A program made the position numbers and the translations under genes. From Emiliania huxleyi CCMP1516 (Eukaryota > Haptophyta > Isochrysidales > Noelaerhabdaceae), in NCBI RefSeq assembly GCF_000372725.1, contig NW_005201269.1, forward strand, positions 93,077 to 157,076: DNA of 64,000 nt. The letters run 5' to 3'. Under the pieces are notes generated by a model. The model saw only the letters and a list, made by a program, of their open reading frames with translations. It was not told the DNA's origin and did no database searches. Positions 1 through 10,294 of this stretch are shown piece by piece (within the stretch, counting starts at the first letter, position 1; every line of letters begins with the position of its first letter).

Positions 1-3000
1 TATCTCGAGGACCTGCGGCTGCAAGTCGACAAGCATCTCCCCCTATCTCCCCCTATCTCCCCCTATCTCCCCTGATCTCCCCCTATCTCCCCCTATCTCC
101 CCCTATCTCCCCCATATCTCGAGGACCTGCGGCTGCCAGTCGACAAGCCATGTCGACCAAGCTCCCCCTATCTCCCCCTATCTCCCCCTATCTCCCCCTA
201 TCTCCCCCTATCTCCCCCTATCTCCCCCTATCTCCCCCTATCTCCCCCATATCCGCCGACGGGTTGAGGGGGGCGAGCGGACGGCGGACTAGGGGAGTAC
301 ACCTCTTCCATGAGTGAGTGGTAGGTCGCCTCGCCGCCGACGCCGAAGGGGCAGCGCGCCTCGAAGGGCGTCAAGGTGCCGAGAGAGGGGGAGGGGTGGC
401 CGAGAGAGGGGGAGAGAGGGGGGGGAGAGCGCGCCTCGAAGGGCGTCAAGGTGCCGCTGCACGCGAGGGCCCTCCCTTCCCTTCCCCTCTCGCACAGACC
501 CGTCCTCTCACAATGACTGATGCATCCATTGACCGCCCTGCCTGCTCTTCCGGCAAGGTGGTGCCGCTGCACGACGGCCCGAGCGAGTCGGTCGCCGACG
601 TGCAGGTACTCTCGGGGAATCTCGGGGAATCTCGGGGAATCTCGGGGAATCTCGGGGAATCTCGGGGAATCTCGGGGAATCTCGGGGAATCTCGGGGAAT
701 CTCGGGGAATCTCGGGTGTTGAGCGAGTCGGACGCCGACGTGCAGCCGGCGCTCCACATGCTGCTAGACCTCCCCCTATCTCGGCTCGATCTCCCCCATG
801 CTCCACATGCTGCTAGACCTCCCCCTATCTCGGCTCGATCTCCCCCATGCTCCACATGCTGCTAGACCTCCCCCTATCTCGGCTCGATCTCCCCCATCTC
901 TCGCGCAGGCCAAGCTCAACATGCTAACGGCGCACAATGAGGAGCTGAGTGGGAGGCACGCACCGCCTAGACGCGGAAGATCTCCCCCTCTCTCCCCCCC
1001 GTCTCTCCCCTCACCTGGCAGCACGGCGCCTAGACGCGGAAGATCTCCCCCTCTCTCTCCCCCTGTATCTCCCCGCACCTGGCAGCACGGCGCCTAGACG
1101 CGGAAGATCTCCCCCTCTCTCCCCCCCGTCTCTCCCCGCACCTGGCAGCACGGCGCCTAGACGCGGAAGATCTCCCCCTCTCTCCCCCCCGTCTCTCCCC
1201 GCACCTGGCAGCACGGCGCCTAGACGCGGAAGATCTCCCCCTCTCTCTCCCCCCGTCTCTCCCCGCACCTGGCAGCACGGCGCCTAGACGCGGAAGATCT
1301 CCCCCTCTCTCCCCCCCCGTCTCTCCCCGCACCTGGCAGCACGGCGCCTAGACGCGGAAGATCTCCCCCTCTCTCCCCCCCGTCTCTCCCCGCACCTGGC
1401 AGCACGGCGCCTAGACGCGGAAGATCTCCCCCTCTCTCTCCCCCCGTCTCTCCCCGCACCTGGCAGCACGGCGCCTAGACGCGGAAGATCTCCCCCTCTC
1501 TCCCCCCCGTCTCTCCCCGCACCTGGCAGCACGGCGCCTAGACGCGGAAGATCTCCCCCTCCCTCTCCCCCCGTATCTCCCCGTATCTCGGGCCCAGCGG
1601 CTAGAGACGCCGTCTGGTCTCCAAGCCCGCCCTCGAGAGAGACACGCACGCAAACTGTACTCGACCGTACTTACTCCGCTGCAGTGTTCGCACCCCCCGT
1701 TAGCCACGCGCCGCTCTGAGGACACGCCGCACAACACCGCACACCCCCCGCCCTGAGGCTGGCGTACCCACCTCGCAGGCTGCCCCTCTCTCCCCATCTC
1801 TCCCCATATCTCCGCATATCTCCCGCCCTGAGGCTGGCGTACCCACCTCGCAGGCTGCCCATCTCTCCCCATCTCTCCCCATATCTCCGCATATCTCCCG
1901 CCCTGAGGCTGGCGTACCCACCTCGCAGGCTGCCCATCTCTCCCCATCTCTCCCCATCTCTCCCCATCTCTCCCCACCTCTCCCCACCTCTCCCCATCTC
2001 TCCCCACCTCTCTCCCCATCTCTCCCCATCTCTCCCCATCTCTCCCCACCTCTCCCCACCTCTCCCCATCTCACCCCATCTCTCCCCATCTCACCCCATC
2101 TCTCCCCACCTCTCCCCATCCCCACCTCTCCCCATCTCTCGCAGGCAAGCGACCGTGCCGGAGCTCGACAAGCTGCTCGCAAAGATCGGCGAGCTCGGCT
2201 GCCCCCCGATGCGCCAGTTCTCGCTGACGAACCGCACGTCCGTCATCAAGGAGCGCGTGTCTCCCCCCATCTCTCCCCCCCCCCCCCCCCCCCTCCCTTT
2301 CCGGCGGCGGCGTGCCGCTCAGGACGAGGACTCTCCCCATCTCTCCCCACATCTCCCCATATCTCCCCACATCTCCCCATATCTCCCCACATCTCCCCAT
2401 CTCAGGAGGGCCCGCAGACCGAGTTCATCTCTCCCCATCCCTCCCCATCTCTCCCCGCATCAGGACATGACTCTCATCCTCGGGATGGTCTGGTCCCTCA
2501 TCCTTCGCTACAACGTCGCCGACATCTCGGAGGGCGACAAGACGGCCAAGGAAGGACTCCTGCTCTGGGCAAAGACCAAGGCGGCCGACCGCAGCGCCGT
2601 CTAGACGGCCCCGTCGGGGGGGGGGGGAGAGGCGGCGTCTCTTCACGGCGGGGTGGGTGTGAACAGGTGGAGGAGGTGTCCAAGGGCGAGGTCAAGGTCT
2701 GCCCCCCCCCCACCCCCTTCCCAGGTGGCCGAGATCGACGGCTACCGCGAGTCGCTCGAGGCGCTGCAGTGCGACCTCGACGCCATCGCAGCCTACGCCG
2801 AGGAGATGGGGTCGATGCGGATCAGCCGCAACCCGTACTCGCGCTTCGGCATGCCGGACCTCCTCGCGCACATGAGCCGGTGCGAGGCGGCGCTCGAGGC
2901 GAGGCAGGTGTCGGTGCAGGAGGCGCTCGCGCACCAGCAGCAGATCGACGCGACCAAAAAGGCGTTCGCGGCGGCGGCGGACGCGATCCTCGAGTTCGTC

Positions 3001-4795
3001 AAGGCGGAGCGCGCACAGCTGGACGAGGTCGCGCCGCCCGGGCTGGTCATCCAGCCCGACGACACGGCGGCGATCGAGAAGGGCAAGGCGATGGGGAGTG
3101 CGCTGGACGCGCTGATGGCGCCGGACGCCAAGGAGGGGCGCGACGCGAAGCTGCTGCCGGCGCAGGAGCTGTCCGACAAGCTGATGGAGGCCGCGGAGCT
3201 GGACAACCCGTACACGGCGCAGACGATCATGACGCTCAAGACGCAGATCGACCTCCTCGACAAGGTGCTGTGAATAGAAGAGCTGTGAATAGAACAGCTG
3301 TGAATAGAACAGATCGACCTCCTCGACAAGGTGCGGAGATATGGGGAGATATGGGGAGATATGGGGAGATATGGGCAGATCGACCTCCTCGACAAGGTGC
3401 GCCGTCGCGGCAGCCGGTAGTACGGCGCCTGTTCACAGCTGGAGGTGTGAAGAGGCGCCGTCGCGGCAGCCGGTAGTACGGCGCCTGTTCACAGCTGGAG
3501 GTGTGAAGAGGCGCCGTCGCGGCAGCCGGTAGTACGGCGCCTGTTCACAGCTGGATGTGTGAAGAGACGCTGTTCACAGCAGCCGGTCCTCGACGCGTCG
3601 AGGGGCAGCTCCTCCATGGGGAGATATGGGGAGATATGGGGAGATACGAGGAGATATGGGCAGCTCCTCCATGAGGGGGGCCCTTCCGAGCCCGTCAGGC
3701 GCCCCTTGTCAGGTGCTGCGCGACAAGCGGTCCTTTGTCGAGGGGCAGCTCGCGCGCGCTCAGGCGGGAGATAGAGGGAGATAGGGGGAGATAGGGGGAG
3801 ATAGCGGTCCTTCGTCGAGGGGCAGCTCGCGCGCGCTCAGGCGGAGACACTTCCTAGACACTTCCTAGACACTTCCTAGACACTTCCTTCGTCGAGGGGC
3901 AGCTCGCGCGCGCTCAGGCGGAGACACTTCCTAGACACTTCCTAGACACTTCCTAGACACTTCCTTCGTCGAGGGGCAGCTCGCGCGCGCTCAGGCGGAG
4001 ATAGAGGGAGATAGGGGGAGATAGGGGGAGATAGCGGTCCTTCGCCGAGGGGCAGCTCGCGCGCGCTCAGGCGGAGATCACGAGCGAGCAGTACGAGGAG
4101 ATCAAGAAGGTCTTCTACCACTTCGACAAGTCCAAGGACGGGCTGCTCCTATTCACAGCTGTTCTATTCACAGCTCTTCTATTCACAGCTCTTCTATTCA
4201 CAGGACGGGCTGCTCAACCAGCTCGAGTTTGCGGCCGCCATCAAGGCGATGGACTTCGAGATAGCGGACCACGAGCAGGAGCCGACTTTCCTCCGGTTCG
4301 CCAAAGAGGGGCAGCGCGCCGAGGAGCCGGCGGCGATGACCATCGACCTGAGCGGCTTCACCACCTTCGTGCTCCAGCAGTACAAGGACAACGACACCAA
4401 GGACACCCTCTTCGCGGCCTTCGAGACGGCACGCCGACGGCGACGGCGCGCCGCGACACCGCCCAAGGCGCCGGCCCTCACGCCGAGGCTGGGCGAGAGT
4501 AGGTTGCAAACGGCAAGGACACGCTGTCCGCCGAGGACATCCGTGCGGCGATCCCGCAGGAGGAGGCGAGCCGCACGGGCTAGCCGAGAGGAGTTTGCCC
4601 CAGAGTAGTTGGCGGCCCGCAGGAGGCGAGCGAGCACTGCTGCTGCAAGAGACGGGCGCTGCGACCCTTCCCCCCCCCCCCCTCCCCCCGTGCGGCGGGC
4701 AGGCGGACTACCTGCTCTCGCAGCTCGAGCTGAAGGACGGCGACCACGGCCTCGAGTACAAAAAGTTCACAGAGGCCATCTACGGCGGCACCTGA
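1..4795 (+). CDS. alpha-actinin-like actin cross-linker (multi-exon, 5' end outside the window)
   Basis: Family role: alpha-actinins bundle actin through calponin-homology (CH) domains, spectrin repeats and EF-hands. Seen here: a CH1-CH2 linker-type exon at about 2467-2580 (LILGMVWSLILRYNVADIS, then AKEGLLLW), a long helical exon at about 2725-3264, a helical exon at about 3712-3759 (VLRDKRSFVEGQLARAQ), an EF-hand split between about 4077-4136 and 4204 (loop DKSKDGLLNQLE), and a last exon at 4709-4795 ending in TGA. Exons at about 905-950 and 2150-2255 are less certain. The usual complete CH2 is not visible, so this may be a divergent CH/spectrin/EF protein. Several introns use GC or possibly GA donors and contain tandem copies of neighbouring exon sequence. 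Exon limits upstream of 2.4 kb are poorly defined because the introns are minisatellites. Family call fairly sure, gene model weak. Confidence 0.6.
31..250. repeat. Decamer array (tatctccccc) in intron
   Basis: Two runs of a 10-bp pyrimidine unit, at about 39-113 and 165-249, separated by a unique segment containing a copy of the sequence at the start of the window (ctcgaggacctgcggctg). The pair looks like duplication of exon-edge plus intron repeat inside the alpha-actinin-like gene. Confidence 0.85.
611..716. repeat. Decamer array (ctcggggaat)
   Basis: About ten perfect copies of a 10-bp unit, directly after a GCAG|GTACT junction that could be a splice donor of the alpha-actinin-like gene. 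Confidence 0.85.
752..899. repeat. 49-bp tandem repeat, three copies
   Basis: Three near-identical copies of a unit starting ccacatgctgctagacctcc, beginning near 752, 801 and 850. Lies in a probable intron before the AKLNMLTAHNEEL-coding segment. Confidence 0.8.
951..1585. repeat. About 62-bp minisatellite, roughly ten copies
   Basis: Each unit holds gcacctggcagcacggcgcc, then tagacgcggaagatctcc and a C-rich stretch. The array keeps several frames open, which explains long arginine/serine/proline ORFs on both strands; I do not regard these as proteins. Confidence 0.85.
1741..2140. repeat. 74-bp triplet repeat followed by an atctctcccc decamer array
   Basis: Three copies of a unit starting gccctgaggctggcgtaccc run from about 1750 to 1935. 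An array of CATCTCTCCC-type units with occasional ACCTCTCCCC variants continues to about 2140, just before a coding segment (PELDKLLAKIGELG). Confidence 0.8.
3237..4076 (+). repeat. Nested tandem copies of exon edges inside alpha-actinin-like introns
   Basis: The exon end agatcgacctcctcgacaag occurs three times (about 3243, 3310, 3377). A block with cggcagccggtagtacggcg occurs three times around 3405-3550. The exon ttcgtcgaggggcagctcgc with its GCTCAG end occurs about five times between 3735 and 4070. Fillers are gagatatggg, gagatagggg and acacttcctag units. Only the outermost copies seem to be kept in the mRNA. Confidence 0.8.
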
Positions 4796-6714
4796 GGGGA
4801 GGGGGGGAGAGCAGGCCCACACGGCAGCATGTGCATTAGACAAGGGCGTCGGCCCACCCCTCCCCCCCGCTCCCCGCTCTCCGCCACTCCTCTGCTCTGC
4901 CAGGGAGCGTGCGGCTGGGGACGGGCGCGGTGGCGTAGCAGTCTTGTGGAGCGTATTGCGTCGAGCCAGCGGCGCAGGCTGCTGCGGCGACCGCCGCTCC
5001 GCCGCACGGAGGCGCACGCATTTCCGCGTGATCGGTCGGTGTCACGAGGGAGAGAGCAAGCTAGACGAGCCTTTGTGTACAAACAATGTGTTTTTCGAGC
5101 GCCGCCGCAGGGGGGTGCTCTCAAAAAAGAACTCATGGAATCGCCCCCGTGCTGGCGACTCTGGGGGGAGGCGGGGGCCCCCGCCGCGCAGCAGTGCGGA
5201 AACGGGGGGAGCACGCGGGAGCTCCGGCTCTACTAGTCTCTACTAGCACCGACTTCCCGAATGATTACGGTTGATTAGAGGGAAGATTTGGAGAGATCTC
5301 GAGGAGTGCATACAGATAGACCCTCCAACCATCAGAAAACTCCGACCTGATCGGTCGTACTGACCGCCGACAGATCACTCCAGACAGCAGACAGGCCGAC
5401 GTCTGCACACGCGGCCGGCCGGGCGAGAGGCTTGACACGATCCGACCCTGCGACCCTGACGCTGCTGCTCTAGCTATCAGACATGCACTGCTGACTGCTG
5501 CCACAATGTGCGACCTGTGCTGGCCCACTTGGCGGCCTTCCCGGTCAGTGGTGAGGCGCAGTTCAGAGCTGTCGATGGCGCGATGCCGCACTGGTCCCAC
5601 ATTGGTGACACGAGACCACCAAGTTTGCCGGTCCAAGAGAGAGGCACCGGCGCTCTCCTGAGAAAGTGCATGGTCCCTCTTGACTGCCCATGCGCGCGAG
5701 GCTGTGTAGGCATAGCCTCGAGAGTGCCAGCAGCCAGTCGCCGAGGCAGTTTGTGACGCGCATTGCGTCAGAAGCGTGCACGCGCTGGAAGGACACCTTC
5801 CTACTGGCCGTACGATCAGGTCGTCACTGAATGGTGGATACTAAGGCCGCGAGCTATGCAGGTGGTCAATTGTGCAGCATGGCACGGTCAGCAGCGCCGA
5901 CAGGCTGTCGCAAGGCGTGTTACTGGTAAATCGTGAGTGGTATTGACCACTTATTTGTTCTCCTAGATGGTATGGTATGAGCAGAGAGTGGTATGGTAAA
6001 TTACGAAACTCCGTGGAATCATCAAATTTTCGGGATCTGAGCCGAGTCTGAGGCTGGTTTGCGGCCAAATTCAGCGCCAAATTGGCAAAATACCGGGTAT
6101 TTTGCGGGTATACCTGGGAAATTTATACTTGAAAAATAAGTATTTTGCCGATTTTTCCGATTTTTGTCAGATTTTGCCTCAGAAGTCGTGGTAAATCTTA
6201 CCTCGATTTTTGAGGGGTTCTGTGAGAGCGGCTCTTTATGTGGCGCGCGATGGTCCGCGGCTACAGTGCCTACTATTTATCTCAATCTGATTATAACATC
6301 GATCTTCTGAGCGATTCTAAGATCAGGTCTGCCACCTCCCCACTGAAAACGAAAATCTAAGTTTCAAATCTCGAATAAATCTCGAAACCCACTTGAATGC
6401 TCACTGTTGCTTTTGGAATGAGCGAGCGACAGCGAGCCGCCCCCCCCTCGGAACACCAATCTAAAAGAACTCGCTCCGCCAAACACACGGCAAAAGCACG
6501 CTCCAAACAAAATCGCTAGTGAACACACAACTCATGCGTCGGCTCGCGTACTGAACAAAGGATCACAGCAGAACTCCCTCGCACGACACACACTGACTGG
6601 CACTAATGAACAAAGAAAGGACACAAAGGGTGAGGGAGCGAGCGGAGGGCGTTACAGGGAAGGCATGTCTAAAGGAGCGGCGCGTTGCGCAACCCCTCGC
6701 GGAGAACGTTGCGT
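4796..6714. other. Intergenic stretch without a convincing gene
   Basis: Short ORFs on both strands have no recognisable domains or consistent coding bias. From about 5900 to 6420 base composition becomes clearly AT-richer than the rest of the window, with T/A runs such as gatttttccgatttttgtcag. 6420-6600 returns to mixed composition with gagcgagcgacagcgagccg. Confidence 0.6.
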
Positions 6715-6716
6715 GG

Positions 6717-7134
6717 GCGACGTCCCTCACGGGCGAGATCCCTCACGGGCGACGTCCCTCACGGGCGACGTCCCTCACGGGCGACGGCGACGTCCCTATC
6801 CCTAATGAGCGACATCCCTCACGGGCGACGTCCCTCACGGGCAAGATCCCTCACGGGCGAGATCCCTCACGGGCGACGTCCCTCACGGGCGACGTCCCTC
6901 ACGGGCGAGATCCCTCACGGGCGACGTCCCTCACGGGCGACGTCCCTCACGGGCGAGATCCCTCACGGGCAAGAGCCCTCACGGGCAAGAGCCCTCACGG
7001 GCGACGCTCACGGGCGACGTCCCTCACGGGCGAGATCCCGGGCGAGATCCCTCACGGGCGAGATCCCTCACGGGCAAGATCCCTCACGGGCGACGTCCCT
7101 CACGGGCGACGTCCCTCACGGGCGACGTCCCTCA
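6717..7134. repeat. 16-bp tandem array (gacgtccctcacgggc)
   Basis: About 26 copies of a 16-bp unit with GACGTCC/GAGATCC/AAGATCC/AAGAGCC variants. Because 16 leaves remainder 1 on division by 3, all frames read the same 16-residue repeat (TSLTGDVPHGRRPSRA), which creates a spurious 300-residue ORF. The array ends at the stop codon of the minus-strand oxygenase, so it occupies that gene's 3' UTR or flank. Confidence 0.9.
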
Positions 7135-7905
7135 CGCTTGGCAGGTACATATGCGCCACGCGCCCCAACCGCTCCTCTGGTCGCCGCCGGCCTCCGCGCA
7201 TGTGGTGCATTTGCGCCGCTGGTACAGTGTGCTGTGCCGGATTGGCTTGCCATTCGTCCGGTTGCCAAGCACCATCTCCCACTGCGGCCGATCCCTGGTG
7301 TAGTAGTACATCGCGATCGAGCGCCGGCTCCGGTGCGGCGGGCATGCGAGCGGGTCCGCGTGGCCGTGATAGCTATAGTCCGTCGATGAGAAGACAACGA
7401 GCCGGTTGCGCACAGGCGCGATCCGGGCCTCACACTGGGTCATCGGCCGGTTCCACAGCTCGAGCTCCCCGCCCCACGCATCGTCCCAGTCGTGGTTCAG
7501 GAAGAGGAAGACGTTGACGCGGCGCTCAAGCCGCAGCTGTCGGTGCGAGTTGAAGTCGGCGTGGATCTGAAGAGAGCCGTTTCTCAGGATCTGGTGCAGC
7601 CCGGCACCAAAGAGGGTCGGGTCCACGATGAGCGGGCTGATCCCAGTGAGCGCTTCGAGGAAGGCGAGGAAGGGTGGGCTCTGCATCGCATGCACGACAC
7701 CGCGAAGGTGTGGGCCCATCAGCTTGGGTTTGGAGTTTGCGATCTTGAGCCAACCGCCTTCTTTTTCGGCAAAGCACTTCCAACCACGCGCCTGTGCTGC
7801 ATTGCAAGCCTCTGGACCCGCATCCAGCGCGTCCGGAAACTCGCGATCGATCGCCTCGAAGAGGCTCTCTGGGAACAGTCCATCGACATTTGATTGTTTT
7901 GGGCG
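7132..7905 (-). CDS. 2-oxoglutarate/Fe(II) oxygenase, prolyl-4-hydroxylase-like (5' partial)
   Basis: Family: double-stranded beta-helix dioxygenases that hydroxylate protein or small-molecule substrates using Fe(II), 2-oxoglutarate and O2. Seen: the exon is open from a TAG acceptor at 7906-7908 to TGA at 7132. It begins VDGLFPESLFEAIDREFPD, a typical N-terminal segment of this family. The Fe-binding HxD motif lies in LQIHADFNSH, followed by NVFLFLNHDWDDAWGGELEL, a distal histidine in STDYSYHGHADPL, and the 2OG-binding arginine/serine in SRRSIAMYYYT. All expected ligands are present. No initiator ATG was found in this exon before 7719, so an upstream first exon is expected beyond 7908. Substrate unknown. 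Confidence 0.72.
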   Translation of the reverse strand, partial: RPKQSNVDGLFPESLFEAIDREFPDALDAGPEACNAAQARGWKCFAEKEGGWLKIANSKPKLMGPHLRGVVHAMQSPPFLAFLEALTGISPLIVDPTLFGAGLHQILRNGSLQIHADFNSHRQLRLERRVNVFLFLNHDWDDAWGGELELWNRPMTQCEARIAPVRNRLVVFSSTDYSYHGHADPLACPPHRSRRSIAMYYYTRDRPQWEMVLGNRTNGKPIRHSTLYQRRKCTTCAEAGGDQRSGWGAWRICTCQA

Positions 7906-7938
7906 CTACCAGTAAATCGCCAGCACTAAAACGGATGG

Positions 7939-8448
7939 GTGGCAGCGAAGGACGGCGATTATGCCGACGCCCTCGCCAAGGGCCACACGGTCATCCTCCT
8001 CGTGACCGAGTCGACCGGAGCATTCTCCGCCGACCTCGATCGCGTCCTCCGCCAGCTTGCGAGGACCGCACGCGCCAGTGGGTCCATTGACCACACGCCG
8101 TATGGCACCTCTCGCGCGTCCACCCGCTCACACTACACCTTCCACTCCGCCGCCATCTCCGCCGCCATCGTCACCGCCGACGCCCTCACCATTCAGAACT
8201 CGGCCGCCGCCCTCGGCTTCGAGCTCACCCTCGACCCTCGCGATCTCGCCCGGCGCTCGACGTCGGGTCGGCCGCCATTGCGGTCGGCGCCACCACCTCC
8301 TCCCGCCCCCCCCGCAGCCACTGCCGCGCGGCCGCCAATGCGACCGACCCCACCCTCCTTCCCCGACCCCGCCCTAAACGCCCCCGACAGCGAAGCCCGC
8401 GCCGCGCGCGGCACCCCCACCGACTCTACCTCCGACCCCAGGGCCTAG
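7939..8448 (+). CDS. Hypothetical protein fragment with a conserved-looking N-terminal half
   Basis: The frame is open from about 7939 to TAG at 8446-8448. The first part (DALAKGHTVILLVTESTGAF, then HTPYGTSRASTRSHYTFHSA and AAISAAIVTADALTIQNSAA) has ordinary protein composition. The last 70 residues are proline/alanine-rich. From memory it resembles C-terminal tails of algal reverse-transcriptase ORFs (inference, not tested). It is divergent with the oxygenase and may be a remnant of a non-LTR element or of a host gene. Confidence 0.35.
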   Translation: MAAKDGDYADALAKGHTVILLVTESTGAFSADLDRVLRQLARTARASGSIDHTPYGTSRASTRSHYTFHSAAISAAIVTADALTIQNSAAALGFELTLDPRDLARRSTSGRPPLRSAPPPPPAPPAATAARPPMRPTPPSFPDPALNAPDSEARAARGTPTDSTSDPRA

Positions 8449-8867
8449 GCGGCCCGCCATGAAATCTAGCCGTGTGTGCTGGCGTCCGGGTCCCAGCGGG
8501 TTTTCACGTAACAAGTACACACTAAAACGCCGCGCGCGCGTAGAGTAGCGGGCGGCGGGCCTGGAGAGCAGTCTCTGTATATCGGATTTTTCTACTTTTT
8601 TGTGGGGTTTCAACTATCATGTTTGAGCCATGTCGTGCACACTTGCACATGGTTACAAAGAGAGAGAGAATGGTACGCAAACATCGTGACACCCCGCGTC
8701 TGCGGCCTCGCTCTCGTTCTCCTTCTCTATAGTCTATTTCGCGGCTGCTGTGGCCGGTGCATCGCGGCGACCGGGAAAGGGTATAGCGTAATCCGTAAAG
8801 CTACCGTACGTACGTAAACTGTACATCGAGGCCGGCGGAGGCGGGAAGCGGCATGGAGATGCACGGC
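8449..8867. other. Intergenic stretch, nothing recognised
   Basis: No domain-bearing frame. It is the downstream flank of the minus-strand isochorismatase gene. Confidence 0.5.
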
Positions 8868-10294
8868 TCAGCGCAGGCGAGCACCCAGCGCCGCCCCGGC
8901 AGCGAAGGCGAGCAAGCCGAGGCCCGCGGCCTCCATCCCGGAAATGGCGCGCGGCGGCGGTGGCGGCAGGAGCACCACGGGCGGCGGCGCGGCGGCGGGC
9001 GCACTGTCTCGAGCCCGCGGCATCGCGTCGAGCACCTGGAGCACCGCGTCCGAGGAGGCGATGGCGCCAAAGACTGCGGGGGAGGGGGGGGGGGGGAGTG
9101 GCGGGCGGGCGGCGGGCGGGCGGGCGGCGGCGGCGGCGGGGGGGGGGGGGGGGGGGAAAACTCAAAAACCCATCTCCCCCCACCTCCCCGGATTTCCCCC
9201 TTGGACCCCCCCCCACAGCCCCCCACAGGATGCTCACAATCCACCCCTTCTCGCTACTCCAGCAAACGGGGGGGGGGTGGAAGCGGCAGCAGCGCATCTC
9301 CCCACACCTCCCCGTATCTCCCCATCGCACCTCCGCCCTGCATCGTCACCATCTTGTGTGCCGCTGCGTGGTTGCCTAGTGATGCATCATGGCGTTGTGC
9401 ACAGCATCTGTGAGTCAAATGCGTCGTCGCCCTCCTGTGCCGCTGCGTGGCTGCCTCTGTCGGTCGCGCCCGTGCCGTCTGTGATGAGGCAGCACTCGAA
9501 TCCGCGGTCGTTTGCCTTTTCACAGACGCAAGTGTATGAACAGGTGCGCCGGCGCTACAGGCAGCACTCAAAGCCGCGGGTCGTTTGCCTCGCGCATCGT
9601 GGTGTGCACGCACACGTCCGTCGTGATGCCGCCGAGCAGCAGCCGCTGGCAGCCTGTCCACGCGTGGAGCTGTGAAGAGGCGCTGTTCACAGGTGAGTCG
9701 GCGAGCAACGGCCTCGGGTGGCAGCACGCTGTTTTGTGGGGGCGTGCCTGTAGCACTCCAAGTGTCGTGTCTGCACCAGCGAACCCACCCTCCTGGCAAG
9801 TTTCTCTAGACTGTCTTTACGCAATGCCCCCTAGGCCCGGCGCCTGTCGTGCGCAGCAGGTGCTCGAGGTCGGTGGCAAAGAAGGAGCCCTTGCCGGGCT
9901 TGTCGATGATATCCTCGCTCGGCAGCGGCCTGAGCTCGTCGATCAGCTCCCAGCCCGGCTCGCCGCGCACCAGCACCCGACCGCACGGCCCGGGCTGCCC
10001 GATCTCGGTGCCGATCGCTGTCGACCGCAGCCGCTTGTTCTGCGGGAGGTCAGCCAGACTCGGCCGATGGCCCTCTCGCGTGTGGATGACGCGCACGCCC
10101 GCGGCACGAGCCGCCGCCAGCACGCGCTGTAACGGCTTGATGGGAGCACGCGTGGCGGAGATATCGTAGCCCATTCGGTCGACGTAGCCTCCCTTGCCGC
10201 AGAAGTCGTGCTGCATGTCGATGAGGACCAGCGCCGTCGTAGAGGCGTCGAGCGGGCCGCCGCACGGCCAGGAGTAGGGCTGGGATCGCAACAT
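8868..10294 (-). CDS. Isochorismatase-family hydrolase, five exons
   Basis: Family: cysteine hydrolases acting on isochorismate, nicotinamide, biuret or similar amides. Proposed exons: 10294-9844, 9653-9589, 9515-9455, 9375-9331, 9073-8868 (275 aa). Lengths keep the frame. The catalytic triad is visible: Asp in [11 protein letters not shown], Lys in [17 protein letters not shown], Cys in [13 protein letters not shown]. The next exons supply [19 protein letters not shown] and HKMVTMQGG, and the last exon [18 protein letters not shown], all in family order. The tail [17 protein letters not shown] could be a C-terminal anchor. Introns 1-3 begin GC and end AG; intron 4 is GT-AG and carries tctcccc-type repeats. 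Introns 2 and 3 begin with a copy of the next exon's start. The ATG at 10294 gives a normal N-terminus. Substrate cannot be told. Confidence 0.82.
9456..9589 (-). repeat. Duplicated exon start flanking isochorismatase intron 2
   Basis: The intron (9588-9516) begins gcaaacgacc and continues about 34 bp nearly identical to the start of exon 3 (9515 downward), with one extra base and a few substitutions. Both copies sit at AG|GC. Confidence 0.85.

Noticed and set aside
951-2182. Long minus- and plus-strand ORFs rich in Arg/Gly/Glu or Ser/Pro
   Set aside because: They are translations of the 62-bp and decamer arrays; composition follows the repeat and frames are open on both strands.
6606-7517. 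303-residue plus-strand ORF of TSLTGDVPHG-like repeats
   Set aside because: Product of the 16-bp array and antisense of the oxygenase gene.
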